Shown: piece after piece, positions 30,760 to 44,544 of the stretch
Numbering within the stretch: the stretch's first letter is position 1
Layout: each line of letters begins with the position of its first letter
Assembly (NCBI GenBank): GCA_012932295.1
Contig: JAAONU010000014.1
Coordinates: 34,689,977-34,753,976 of the forward strand
Reading direction: 5' to 3'
Origin: Cyclina sinensis
Taxonomy: Eukaryota > Mollusca > Bivalvia > Venerida > Veneridae
Length of the DNA: 64,000 nucleotides
Translations under genes and position numbers: made by a program
Notes under the pieces: generated by a model
What the model saw: only the letters and a program-made list of their open reading frames with translations
Databases searched by the model: none
Told to the model about the DNA's origin: nothing

Positions 30760-33700
30760 ATAAGTCCAATTTCTTTTGGTCAGATCTATGTTGATTCATA
30801 TTTAATCCAATATTTTTTTTCCAAAATTCAATAGTTAAACAAAGAATATGTAAATTCTATCTAATCTTGTCAATATTTCTGTTACTAATCTGTATTGTAA
30901 CTGAAAACAAGCCTTACCCACTAACACTCTGGCATTTTTCATCGCAGGTATCCAAATTTTATGGAATATCTAGTCACAAAGCCAAACGGAAAAACTACAC
31001 AGCAATTTCACCGTTGCAACATTCACCATGCTTTCACATTTGTTTTTGGAGCATAAAAAAGCAATTTCGTGTAAAATGAGGGACAGTAGACCATAAAAGA
31101 ACAGCAAGTGTTATAGAAATGTCTTCCTTGCTACCTTTGGCATTCTTACAGCAAAAGTAACCATATTGTATTAAATATTTACAAACTGCAGGCGAAACGA
31201 ATATGGGGAGAGATAGCAAGACTTTCGTCATTACTTGAGTTACAAGTGAACATATTATATGCGCTAACACGAACGCTGTATTAACTAGAAGGTTTTATGA
31301 CGTTCTTTTGGTAATTAAGTTTTTATTTCATTAATTAGATGGCTTGTATTGACTGACAGCAACAGAATGGGAAGAAAACAGGCGTAACTGTAAAGTAAGG
31401 AACTGGAAAATGTAAGAATTCCCTTTTCCGCGAGTTTCTTTAGATTTCAGTAATTACTTTTCGGCCCTAGCGCCGTTAATTCCAGCTTTCAAAAGAAAGT
31501 GAATGATTCTGTTTGGTACAATTATTAGTTAAGTTACAGTAAGTGTTAACTTTTCTTAGAGAATATGAAAATGGTGAAGATACATGTCTGAAGAAAAGAA
31601 AGATGAAACGTTGCTTTGGTCAAAATGTCTCTAGTCTTAAAAATCTCATTTGTAACCTATTGTTTAATCAAATAATTTATCTAATAAGTTTAACACAGTA
31701 CTGAAACTCACCTAAAGTTTGAAATAAATCAAGTGTATTCATAAGTGTAGAGTTTTTTTTATAACCATAGTATGACTTTCCGACCTAAGAGTTACTTTCT
31801 TTTTATTTTGTAGCTTTTTTTTAGAGTAGATAATCAGTTTGAACAAGAATTTAAACAAAAAAGATATGAATATCAACAAAACTGTAAATTTACACTAGTT
31901 CAGGACATTCAAGTATTTCCAATGTTAGCACAGGTACGAGCGTCAAGCTGAAAATTGAAATAATTCATTTTCCACTGAAGTATGTTTCTTTCTTTATTTT
32001 CTATGTTTAAGCAAGTTTCTTTTCAACGGGTCAAAGCGATATGCGGTCAGGGTAATTGCACAGATGTCCTAGTGGCCGCCCTTTTAATTGCAGACATACG
32101 TTAAACCAGGACAATTGTACTTTAAAGAGGAAAACTCATGTAAAAGAACAACCAAACCATGTCGGCATGTAAATATCCACACACTGACAAGATGAGTGCT
32201 TAAAAAATAAGCTTAATCTTTAATCTAATCTATCTTTCACTGAAACGAATTCATTTTGAAATATCATCGAGTTTTTGAAAAAACTAGAGAGCCCGAAGTA
32301 TATTAATATAACAGAAAATGTTACCAACCTGGACTCAATATTTAGATCCTCATTACATTAAATTGTTACCTCATTTTTTTCTGATTTGCTTGAAACACCC
32401 AGGGAAAGTAATTCTGTACATCTGTATTGAGTCCTTACACACATATACTTCTCTCTCTCAAAAATATGTTAATCCCAGCTACAAAAGTAACGCATTTTAA
32501 TCACAAAGCTATCTCTGTTTCACTCGCTTGATTTGTATAGTGCTTTCATCGTTAAATTGTTTACCTTAAAAGCTTTGTATTAATTGCATTTTAGGTGTAA
32601 ACACCATTTGAAATACTTTAGCTGGAGAAAAAAAAATCACAACATTCCCATTGACATGTTAAATCCGCCTCGCGAACTGATAAGGGATTAGTAGAAACTC
32701 ACATCTGATCTAACCGAATCCTGGCATTGAACAGGAAGATATGTAAAGATGGTCATTTCAGTAATTTGGATTTTATTGCATTAGTTTGATACGTGTTCAA
32801 AGTGACAGAGGCGAAATGAATGGTATTCAACAGTTAAGCCGAACTCGGTCATGTCGAAACCAGTCTTATGTCGAATCAGTGCGTAAATTTGATTAGGGCA
32901 ATTCTCTTTCAAGCTTGCTCATTACTGTTGAAACACCGTTATCGCATAATTTGGAGATTAACTGAAAACTGATTAGATTATCTTTGCGTATTGTGTCCGA
33001 AACTCGATCTTATACTTGTAGAATATTGCAGTAATGCATCTACATGATTTTTTCGACGTGTTACACTTTACGCTCTCATATTTTTGAAATTTAAAGTGCA
33101 TTTAAGTTCAAATTTCTATGTTTTTTTTTATATATATTTTTGTCTCTTTTCACTGTACACTGCGATTTCAGAACTATGCGAATGTGCAAAACAAGAAAAA
33201 AAAAATGACCCTTTTATGATATTTGCGCGAGTACTTTTGAAAAAAATCGTGTTAAACGAATTGCAGAACGGCTTAGCTAAAGATTCTAATATATATATTT
33301 TTTAATGGTTCTGTAAACAACTACAACAAAAAAACACTGTTGTGAACTTACTGTTTCAATACATTGCCTATAAAAGTTTTATTTTATTTTTCTTAATCAA
33401 AGATACACACACGTTAAACAGCTCACCCCTCTGAGATAAAACTTTCGTCTGATCTCAGACATAGACTCATAAATAAAACTTCGATTAATGTATAACAGAA
33501 TCTTATTTCATTTAGTACAAATTATGACAGTTCGCTAGAAAACTTTTAAAGACACTTACCTTTTTGTTTAACACCTTTTAAACTTTTTATGTTTACCACC
33601 TAAGTCGCAAAAATAAAGTCAAAACCTGCTTACATCCCTCGGAGAAAAAGTAATTTCAACAGGTTTAACGTGAAATGTGAGACAACGGCAGAGAAAGGCG

Positions 33701-34160
33701 TGCCACGTGATGTTAATTAATTCGTATCAACGTAATTAGTTATGACCGGATTTATCAATTGTTACGGATTTGATTTGATATTTATCACTCACTGGGAACA
33801 TTTTCTTCGTGATGGAATTAACGGACATGACAACTATGCGTAACAATTGCCGCTAATCGTTAATTTATCGTTGTTTGTTGAAGAGACTTTGAATAGACTG
33901 TATCCCTCAGATGTGCACTCCTTAAGTTTTTTTCAGGGAAGAAGCATATTCAGGTAGGTAGGTATTTGATCTAAATGATTTGCATAGCGAGAATGTCAAA
34001 TGCATAAACTGTGCCACAAAACATGCGAACAACAACGCAGTTGAATAAACGTAAACAACATATAACATTTTTGGCGTAACCAGGGTAAACAAAAAACAAC
34101 AATAAAAACGAATTGGAATGAAAGGGACAGGGCGTAAGGAACGTGATAAGGTAAAGCGAT
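30760..34160. other. Intergenic, nothing recognised
   Basis: Long AT-rich stretch. Open frames are below about 80 codons and show no domain signatures. No convincing splice-linked exons were found on either strand. Confidence 0.45.
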
Positions 34161-34199
34161 GTCATCCTGGTGAATAAGCAGGTACCTCGTCAAACAAAC

Positions 34200-34385
34200 A
34201 AGCAAGATGTAAATCAGCGAAGTAGAAGCAGCAGCAGCAACAATAACAACAGCACCAGGGACGTCAACAACATTAATAGTAGCCACAGCGACAACAACAA
34301 CAATATTACAATTTTACAGCACCAACAGCGACGACGACGACAACAACAACATCATCGTCAGCAGCAACAGCATCATTAACAGCAA
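34200..34385 (+). repeat. CAA/CAG/CGA trinucleotide-rich tract
   Basis: Imperfect (CAA)n, (CAG)n and (CGA)n repeats. The frame reading poly-Ser/Asn/Gln/Arg/His here is compositional only. Confidence 0.85.
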
Positions 34386-35112
34386 AACTGTAATTGAATT
34401 TAATTGTCAGTACCTTTATCGAATATTTCTGGAAAGTGATTTTATTCGTAACTGAGTGCATTTTATATGCATTTTTTCATTATTTCTGTGAATGGATCAC
34501 TGTTTTGTATCTTTTAATGTCAACCAATTCCAGAATAAAACAGGCGTTGGTCACATATATGTGAAGGCACTTATACCCCTACATACATAATCTGACATTT
34601 AAAAAAAAAGCAGTAGTGTCAGAGAGTTACTTATTAAACGTACCAAAAGAAACCCTAAACTAGGCTGTCCTTAACTAGAAGAATGAATTCTGGCATGAAT
34701 CAAAATTTCTATCTGTAATATATGGACAAATAAATAAATAAATGGAGATTTCTGTATATTTTCAAGGAGCTATAGTTGAAGGTAAATCAAACACACCCTA
34801 TATTTGAAGGAATCATTACCTTAAAGTCATGAAAAGAATAGTTATATATATCTAATTCCAACCATCCTTTGAAAATTAAGCTTTTAATCGAATAACTAGC
34901 CCATTACACTTTAGCATTCACAGGTTGTATAAGTTAAACATTGGAAAGTTACAATATCAACTCTTTAACAGAGTATTTAAAATGTCAGAAATCTGAAAGT
35001 ACAATTTTCAGAGAGCCTTTTAATCCAGTTTATTTGGGGAAAAGTCATACTATTGTAATTTAAGCGGCAATGATTTCATTAAGTTCTTAATCAAATACTA
35101 AATGAACTTTAG

Positions 35113-35340
35113 AAAAAACAACAACAACAGCAACAACAACAAAAAAGCATAGATAAAATTTTTGAATAAGAATAAGGATTTCATGTCCTCGTACAGACAC
35201 ACGACTACCTGTTGTTCATTTAATGCAAATATTCATTTTAGATGAATTTGTAGTGATAATTTCTCATCTATATAACAAGGCAAAAAAAAATAAAAACAAA
35301 AGAGAATCAATCAATCAATCAATCAATCAATCAACAAACC
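35113..35340 (+). repeat. (AAC)n and (AATC)n microsatellites
   Basis: (AACA/AAC)n around 35113-35145 and (AATC)n at about 35305-35335, within non-coding AT-rich DNA. Confidence 0.85.
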
Positions 35341-35344
35341 AACC

Positions 35345-38340
35345 AATCAATTAATTTATTATTCTACTTATTCATGAAATTAATCTATTTAAAGTTAGTT
35401 GTTCATTAGTGAATAACATGTTTATGTCGAATATGCTAATTATTATTTTTGTTATTACTGAAAACATTAAATCACGCCTCATTACATTCTTAAGGAAGAC
35501 TATATTTCAAGTCTTCAAGATATATTGATTAAAAAACACTTGCGAGATAGGTAGGGGATGATATAATAAAGACTCCGAAATTTTGATGTGTTTGAATCTC
35601 TTGCACATTTGTTTTACGGATAAATGGACCAAGTTTTCATTCATAACGATTTTTGGCGTTACCGAACCAGCTGCTTCTGTGTCAGTTCAAATGTCGTACT
35701 TATTAACTGTTTTGTCTGTGAAAGTCACTAAATCTTCTAATAACTGTAGAGTTTATTGGTTTAATATTGTGTCGTCCATTGCCATAACTGAAAGTAAGTA
35801 ATTGATATTTTGATAAATTGACAATTCATACTTATATGTACTCACTTTAAACCAGAATCGAGTAAGTCGCATTATGTATGTGGAAGACATAAAAAGATTA
35901 AAAGAAGTGTTTAGCGAAATATAACATATAATTGGCAGACTCTTAATCAAGGTACGATTTAGTTGGAACTAAAATATTTCATGAGTTGTTTAATGGTATA
36001 TGTAATTTCCTGTGCAGATAAGGGTTACAGAGGATGTCATCAATGCCGTAAAGGAATACACAGAACAGATTAACTACGCATCTATATATTTTTCTAATAT
36101 ACATGGATATTCATACAATGATATATAATTAATTAAGACGAGAGTAAATGGAGTCTCTGTCATAAACGTTCAAATACAATAGACCTTGTAAAAGCCATCA
36201 CGGAGTGCCGTTCTCATTACGGTTACACCGGAAAAAAATAAGTACATTTGTACTATTTTACTTGTTCTACCCTTTTCCAGTGTATGACGTGTAATTGTTT
36301 CATTGATGTTGTCCTTTAAGGAAACCGATTATGTAACTTTCCAATAATCCGGAAATACTTGTTGTCATAACTAGATCGTTCATTATGCCAGCGAGATAAC
36401 GTTACAAATCACCAACCGAATGCTAGTACAAATTACTTACTCTACTAGATCTAACAATCTTTCTTGTAGCAACATTTGGAACATTAAAAATGTTCTGGTA
36501 TGTAACAACTTTCAAATGCTTCCATATTAACGTTTCTTATTTGTAATTTTAATCTATTATTTGAAGTGCAAAACGATTATACAATGGTCGCTTGCATCAA
36601 AGAAAAACATTAACTTGTAATGCCCCTGGCGTATTCTAAAATAATGTTATCTCTGAAGTCTTGTAATCCTCTGATAAAGAGGAAACAAATATATTAAACT
36701 GATTTGAAAGGCACATTGACTGATGACATCACAAGCACCTGTTATCAGAATATAGCTGATCTACTGGTTGGCAAAAACAATCAGTATTTATATACATTTG
36801 ATAGCAGCAGAATTTTTAACTTTAGTTAACTTTTTTCTCTGTGAGCCTAATTTTAAGATTCTTATATCATTTGGAAGCTCTTTAAATTCATATTTTGAAT
36901 ATATAAGCAGATTTTGAATTTTTGCTTTTAAAAAAGAAAACTAAACTAATTTATAACTGTCATTTCAGCATTTTTCTAGCAGCTTAGAAGCACTAAGTTT
37001 AACCATTTACAAACAAAAAAGTAAACAGTTTTGACAATTATTTTTTAGATATGTAAAATATGAGTTTATAGACCTTTTTAATGATATGAAATATTGAATT
37101 GTTTGATGAAAAATGACTTTGTAACTGTAATTACAAAATTACTATGTTTTACATTTTTATCAACCGCCATATTTTTGCCAACCTTCAAAAAGTTACCTGT
37201 ATCTCTTATCAGTTACTTGTTACTATTAATAGATTTCAAAACAATAACATAATCAAAGTCTAGAGCATTAAAGGAAAACGATAGAAATTCATTACGGTAC
37301 ATGTATATCATAACTCTGCCCCAGCCATTCGAAGAATTGCGAAAGAGCATTAAGTGTTGCATTTGTCCGTCAGTCCGTGCATCGGTGCGTCCGTCGTTTC
37401 CGCTCATTTAAAGCAACATGCTTGCACAAATTTCGTTCATATTTTGCATGTATATTTTTCTTATGAAGCTACAAGCTACTTTCGAAATTAACGTGACATC
37501 TCAAATTTTATCGGAATTGTGTCCCTTTTCCCAACTTAATTTCTGATATAAACCAAATTTCTTCACATTTAAAGGAGAGTGTTTTGCAGTTAACTGTTTA
37601 CTTCATACCTACAACAATTATACTGCTTTCTTTTATACTGCCTCTTCTTACATTTTAACCGTTTGCTTATGATCTTCTGTCAAAATTTAAGTATGGTGGA
37701 AGCATCTTTGTTCCATGGAAACATTTCTTGTCTTATTAATTGTTAACCGTCTAGGATTGGTATCACAGTAAACAACATTATAATTGTTGTTGTTGTCAGG
37801 AATTGTCGTTGATCTTTTAAGATATATTTAATAAAGTATCGTTACAGAGTGGAATATCTATTTTTAGACAACGGAAAATATAATCTTTTTTGAAAGAGTT
37901 TAAGACAATACGTATAAAGATATTTCACTAACATGCATAAAAAATACTGCAATAGACTCGGTCCGTCTGCTTAGATAAGATAACTCGATAAAGATTATTT
38001 AGGTCTGACAGAGAGTAGTGCGAGAGTTATTCCTCTTCCATCAATGCTTTTGCCTGTACCTAATTTTGATAGTCTACTATGTGTTGATTTAACAAAGAAA
38101 CGACAAAAAGCAAACACATATGTACGCCCATTCTCAAGTATGGACTTTTTAATTAAAGCTAAAACATGTTTAAAACATATGTCGTAGGTCAAATAACATT
38201 TCCATCGCCTTGTAACGGCTACAACAAGCCAACATTTGATGAAATTCTATCAACAGTTGACTCACTTTACATTTTAGCGATTTAAAATTAGTTTTTTTTT
38301 TCACTTAAACGGTTTTGTTGTATATTTATATATATAATTT
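35345..38340. other. Intergenic, mostly nothing recognised
   Basis: AT-rich sequence without recognisable genes. A short segment at about 37310-37400 (GCCATTCGAAGAATTGC, then TTTGTCCGTCAGTCCGTGC) has the look of a molluscan repeat fragment. Confidence 0.45.
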
Positions 38341-38344
38341 CCAA

Positions 38345-38436
38345 CAAACAGCAACAAACATACAAAATAATAACAACAACAACAGCAGCAGCAACAACAA
38401 CAACAAACACAGCAGCAGCAACAACAACAACAAAAT
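38345..38436 (+). repeat. (AAC)n/(CAG)n trinucleotide tract
   Basis: Alternating blocks of AAC and CAG repeats with CAAACA interruptions, non-coding. Confidence 0.88.
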
Positions 38437-39777
38437 AACGCAAATTAGAGCGTCAGATGTAGTCGAGTCTTAAATATATTGCATTGTAAGTATTTCTATC
38501 CCTAATGGCAAAACTAAATGGACAGGATGTTATGGCAACCTATATTGTTCCAGAATGAGTGTAAAACAAAATGTCTTATCAGATTCATGTATTTATGTTC
38601 ATTTTAGAAGTCTGGGGGGAAAGCAAACACCTACCAAATTTTCATCCCTTGATTATTCACACTATACATGGAGGGAAAAAAGGAACAGGAGTTATAGAAA
38701 AATAATTGTTCTTCTATTGTCAGTTTTGTCACGAAGACTTTATATTTACTCACGCTGATACATCTGCATTTTTAATTCAGTAAAATGTTGATGAGTTATG
38801 CGTCTTATATTATGACACATTCATAGTCCAGCGCTAGTGTTTTCCCCCAGACTATATGGCTAGCATACCGCTGAATATATTCAATGGAAATCTGCAGACT
38901 ATAGGAAGAAAAAAGCATAGCATGCACGTGACGACCTTGACCCTGGACAAATAGTGCCTAATTTTCGTAATGGTAACACATTCAATTAATATTCAAAGCT
39001 ATTAATTCTTGTTCACACTCATTGGTGTACAAAAAGCCAGGTTAAAAATAGAACTTAACAGCTTTATATGATATAAACGCTAAATAGACTTGGCTCAAAT
39101 ACGGTTATATTTTTTAAATAACATTGCAACACAGTTATGACAATTACACTAGACTAATGATGTTTCCTTTCATAGCAAGTAATTGATAGTTTTGCCAACA
39201 GCCCAGTCAATACGAGACAAAATCAAGGGGTCTGTCAAAGTGAAAATGAAGCTGGCACAATGCACATTATATCAAACGTTTACGTGAAATCAGACTTAAA
39301 TTTAGAAGGGAAAAATGATAAAAAGTAATACAGGATTTCCAGGTAATGTGCCAGTCTTTAAATGTGATAGCTAATCAACAAGTGCACATGTCTTTTGATT
39401 GATTCAAAGCCATTTGACATTTAGTTGTGTTTAACTGTATTTTTTCCAGAAATGACCATCAGTCCAAATACTTGCAGCAAAAGTTCTACAATAAATCACC
39501 TAGCACCGTATTCTTAATGTTGATATTGATTGAATGTTCCATTTTGTGAAAAAGAAAGTAGAATCATTAGAAGAACTGGCCCATATTGGACACTTGAGAT
39601 TTCAACTTTATAAAAAGCTTGGTGATGAGAACTTCCTTTCTCCACTAAAATGAAACAGTGTAAATTAGTGCCTAAAAGAATGTGATTTTTACGAAGTTAA
39701 AAAATGTCAGTATTAAACCCCACGCACCTACAGGGTATACATATAGAGAATGTAATATGAGCTACAAGGTATGTATT

Positions 39778-39890
39778 TTAGGTTATAAATTAATAGTTAA
39801 AAGAAATAAGTTATAAATCATAAGTAATAAATAATAAGTAATAAGTTTTAAGCAAACGCAGACACTTAGTTATTAGTTATAAGTATTTGT
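39778..39890 (+). repeat. AT-rich TAAGTAATAA-type repeats
   Basis: Many short overlapping repeats of 'ataagtaataa' and 'ttataagt', partly self-complementary. No coding capacity. Confidence 0.6.
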
Positions 39891-40270
39891 AATAATGAGC
39901 AATGCCGAAACACACAAAACGTATGCTGAGTGCATAATGGGTTATTCTTTTAACTGTCAACTACGCATTTCAAATTTTAAGGACATATCACTTGAGATTG
40001 TTCAGTAAATTTCTGTAAAAAGTTGAAGGCACAACATGGTTTGCAAATGCTGTTTGATTAACAGTGGTAAAGCCCTTCTCATTGGTACCGCCTAGGTTCA
40101 GTACAAAGCTTCCAACGATGCATAATTGATTGGTGGTCTCAATACTGGAAAGCTGACTTAACAGTCCGTCGTAACATTCTTGTTTATAAAAATACTCTTA
40201 TAATTTGAAAATAAAAATGTTTACATGTTACAGGCTTTAACTAGTTGCTCAACTCACTGTTTCTTTTACA

Positions 40271-40809
40271 GAGAAAAATGGACCTTATACTACAAGGAGT
40301 GGCCTTGGTACAGGGACACAGTAGGAACTGTTTCAATAACACGTAGAGCTGATGAAGATAAAACAGTAGGATAGATTATTGCACAGGTGAAGATGGTTTT
40401 CTGTAAAGATGGTAATAGTTATTTTGGAAAATTGGAGACTACGTCTGTGTGCCTTATGAACTCCTCTGGTGTAATTATTTCAAAATTCACAGACACAAAT
40501 GGCAGTACATGATCTTACACATATTATGTTAAAGTATATGGACTCTATCCTCAAAGTGTCACCCTGCCAACAAGAACAGAAAGTGAAAAGAACTCTGAGT
40601 TGTTGCCAAGCTCTGCTGAGCTATCAAATCTGGACAGTGCAGCTGAGTCAAGTACAGAAGAAATGGTGCAGACATATATGTTTGAAAAAAAATGTTTTGG
40701 CTTAATGACCAACAAGTTGGAACGCCTGATACTCTATATAGCAAAAGTTAAACCATCATTATATTCGAGTATAGCCAGTGTCATATACTGTAGATCATAT
40801 GAAACTTGA
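40271..40809 (+). pseudogene. Decayed coding sequence of unknown family, two in-frame stops
   Basis: One reading frame stays coding-like for about 180 codons after a good acceptor (TTTCTTTTACAG). It gives KWTLYYKEWPWYRDTVGTVS, then VKMVFCKDGNSYFGKLETTS, YVKVYGLYPQSVTLPTRTES and a Ser/Glu-rich stretch. It is broken by TAG at 40372-40374 and TGA at 40510-40512, and ends at a stop after RSYET. I do not recognise the family. It may belong with 41277-41770. If the stops fell in introns it could instead be a live gene, but no donors were convincing. Confidence 0.4.
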
Positions 40810-41276
40810 AGTACATGATTGTTACATGTTTTTGGAAGATTAGAGGAGTGTCTAAAATAAATAAACTGTTACAGTATTTGATGGAAGATGAAAGTATTGT
40901 TTTCCTGTTACAACAAATAACGTCAAAAATAACTTAAAGATATATTATGCCCAAGTTTCAGATACAAAAAAATATCTACTACACCTTTTCTATGTAAATA
41001 TAAAATAAACATGTTTGAGTACACACAGATTAGATATGTTACGTTTAAAACACTGCAGGTAAACACAGTATAAATACACAGTGTCATTAAAAAGAATTGC
41101 ATTTTTTTAAGAAAACACCAATATAACATGACCTCATAAACTTCTCATAAATAGTGTGTGTATTCTAGTAGCCTAATTAGACATATTCAGTAAGAATTTC
41201 GTAGATTTCAATTAATTTCGTTAAAGTATTTTTTACAAAGATGGTCATAGTATATCTTTAATTATTTTACACGGAC

Positions 41277-41770
41277 CAGATAAACTACATGGCACAGAGG
41301 CTGATGATGGTGAGCAGCTTACTATTTCTCATAATCACTCATATACTAACAGATGGCATAGAGTTGATGATATTGCTGATCATGAAAAAAGTCACACTCA
41401 GCTGCGTGTTTACGAACCTGGAATGTACACTGTGGAAAGTTTGTAATGACAGTATAAAAGCAAGCTCGTTGGGAGTGTCTGTACGAGTTTCTAAGCAGCA
41501 GGACGGACAGGATTACACAACTGTCCCAGCAAGTCAGTCTTCTACTGTCCCAGGTCATCAGTGTTACATCTCTACTGCAGCAAGCAAATACTGCAGTACA
41601 GTCTCAGCAAGTCAGTGTTCCACAGTTTTAATTTGTTAGTGTTTCATCACAACTGCAATAAGAAAATACAGCAGTACAATCACAACTAGTCAGTGTTCCG
41701 CAGCTACAACTAGTCAGTGTTCCACACTCCTAGCTAGTAAGTAATAGCAACTGGAATGCAAAGGCCAAAA
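41277..41770 (+). pseudogene. Decayed coding sequence, second part; Gln/Val/Ser-rich tail
   Basis: A frame starting near 41277 reads GTEADDGEQLTISHNHSYTN, RWHRVDDIADHEKSHTQLRV and YEPGMYTVESL before stops. After a one-base shift it continues CNDSIKASSLGVSVRVSKQQ. A third frame gives a repetitive tail with several LVSVPQ units (AGTCAGTGTTCC repeated near 41610, 41688 and 41715). The frame changes indicate a broken gene. The family is not recognised. It lies about 470 bases downstream of the previous fragment on the same strand. Confidence 0.38.
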
Positions 41771-41799
41771 GGTTTCAATTTATCATATTGTGACCGGAT

Positions 41800-44540
41800 G
41801 TATTTCCAGTAGATATTGTAGTTCTTTTTGTCCTTTGATTTATTTTGTAATATATCTTTAATTTCATTGGTCGAGGCACTGTTACGCTTTATTATCAAGT
41901 CTGTTTTATAAAGTTTAACAGTTCACAGTAGTAGTTGAAAAAAGGAAAGGTGTTTTGCTGATTCTTCTTTATTGATTTTAGAGTCAGTTTGCACGTGTCC
42001 GAGGTAACTACTGGTTTTATGGAATTTCCACTTTTCATTGTAATGAATATAGCTTTTAAATTTAGAAATGAAAGATTTCTTTTGGGTTTAACTTTGGTAA
42101 ATACGTGTGTCTTTTAAAAATGGCAGTAGGAAACTTGTATAACAATAACTAAAAAGTTCACAATGACTTTTTTTACTTCATCACATGTTATTCTAAATAT
42201 TTAAATTTACAGTTTAACCAGTCACAGAGTCAAGGGTATAGTATGTGTAAAAGAAGGAATATGTAGAGGACAGACTACACACACTGGTAAGTCAAGTTAT
42301 ACACATTGTGCTATACTATTATTAAACAGATTTTGTATTGTTTTTGTAATGTTTTCATATAGTGTGGTGTAATGCCTTGTTTTTATCATATTTTAGCAGT
42401 TTAATGGCCACTGGCGTTTTCTTGAATTATTGTTAGTAAGAAGGTATGATTCTTTGAATATTATATATGTAGGAACAAAGTATAGGAACAAACTATGTTG
42501 TAATGTATTGTAGACGCAAGCTTTATATTATATATTGCACAGGTCAAGAACTATAGAAGTCACTTTTTTCACAGTGAAGTTTTTCTTCTGTCACATTTGG
42601 AAATAAACTGATGAAATCTTGATCTAGTCGTCATATCTTATTATACAGGTAAAGTAATCCTGTAACAATATCCGTCTACATGCCAAATGAAATTAGGACA
42701 ACATTCGCTGTACCTCCTTCTTTTCAGCCTATGAGTTTTACGTAAAGGAAAACCATCCGGGTCAACTTCTTTCAACCTCATAACGTCATTTCTTTAATTC
42801 ATTTTTGCTTTATAATCGTGTTTCAAAAACGCTGTAGACTGATTTGAATTTCTGTCTTTTAAGGTCTTCCAAAACTGGTCGCAGGCGCAAGTTGTTCACC
42901 TTCAGTATTCGCTTCAGATGTCGAATACATATGATCAGGTTGTGTCAACTACATAAAAGCAGATCAATAAAAGTATTCTTTATTCAGCTGAAGTGTCTAT
43001 ATTTTATATTGCCTCTCCGAAGGCACTACAGCTCTAGGAGACTTTGTCTTCATCAAAATAACCTACGCAGCGAAAATAGCACGTCTCAAATACATCATTC
43101 AGTTATCTGAAATGAAAGAAGTAACTGTTCTTTTATCATAGCTTCTGTAAGACACTTGTGAAACATAAATATCCCCTGTCTAAAAAACTAAAAAAATGGT
43201 TAAATGCAACAATACGACAAACTATTCGGTTCTTAGTATATTTTTTCAGTCTTCACATAACAGTAGAATAATTATAAACGGATTCAACAGCTGCTAATAT
43301 GGAAAATAAATGAAAATGAAATGAAAATAAATAACGGGTATCTATTTTTTTGTTGAATACTTCGTTTAAACAAGGATACACGCTTTTTTAATCATGACAA
43401 ATATTTTTATTACAATAAAACGCTAATAAAGTCAATGGAAATTCTTAAGTAATAATATATAGCAAATTAATATGATAAATGAATAATAACTTATAAATGT
43501 CCCTCCAGGGCTTCCGTGCTTATGACCAATATACTAATATATTTGCTTTTACGTAACTTTTATTGAATTCTGTCATAAGTTGCTAGACTGATTGAGCATC
43601 TGCCGGTCACCGTGTAGTAACACAGAAATATCTGGAAGAAAGAACATGCATAAGACAGATAAATCAGAACCGTCCTTTGTCTAATGATGGTTTTTGACTT
43701 TCAAACGAAGCTACGTAAATGCATCTTTGGCAGTATTGCAAAAATGATCTATTATACGTATTAAATAGGGAGGACACTCCTCTGAACGCAGAATGAAAAA
43801 AACGAAAAAAATCATGTAACATTCCGATTTCTTGTCTAGCATTATACATTTGATGGCAATAAGAGGGAATCGGACATTTATTTTTTAGGAAGAGCCAATA
43901 TAAACAGTTGGTATGCTCTGAGGCGAACGAGTAACATGAGTTACTCGTATTTAATGAATAAAAAATAAAAGAAATTGCTGTTTTGACATTATGTCATTTC
44001 AGACGAATGAACTATTGACGTCATTTCCACTTGAGGCATTATTATGTACCTGTGTCAAAAACACATGAAAAGTCATTTTATCTATCGTGTTTCCTTTACT
44101 TGATATGTTACAGAAATGCTATAGAAGTGTAACGCAATACACCTTTTCGGTGAGCCGAAATACCTTTCGTCTCTTTGAGGACCTCATTTTTATTGTTCAT
44201 ACATTACTAACAAACCAAAACATGATTTGAATAGGGATTTCGAGCGCCTTTTTCATTAGTATCAGCTAAAGCAATTATAAATATTGAATAACAGCAATTA
44301 AGTCTAAATCAAGCTCTTTTATCGTCTTTTTAATGCCGGTTATTTTCAGGGAGAATTGAGGTTTCGGAACATTTTGCAGAATGCCTGGGAATATTTGTAG
44401 GCATTCTGTACATTGCCGAACTAAACAAATGAAAAATAACTCAGCATATTAATCATGAGAGAACTTTAATACTGTGTTTCTGACAAAGTACGTGGTGCAT
44501 CTATACAGTAAAGCAGTTCGTAATCAAGACAATGCATTTA
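41800..44540. other. Intergenic, nothing recognised
   Basis: AT-rich sequence. The 88-codon frame at 42844-43110 is basic and has no recognisable signature, and is likely chance. Confidence 0.45.
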
Positions 44541-44544
44541 TGTA

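Noticed and set aside
34170..34379. Poly-Ser/Asn/Gln/His frame
   Set aside because: Trinucleotide repeat artefact.
41289..41639. 116-codon frame taken as an intact gene
   Set aside because: The more protein-like translation (SHNHSYTNRWHRVDD) is in another frame with stops, so the locus is better explained as a decayed gene.
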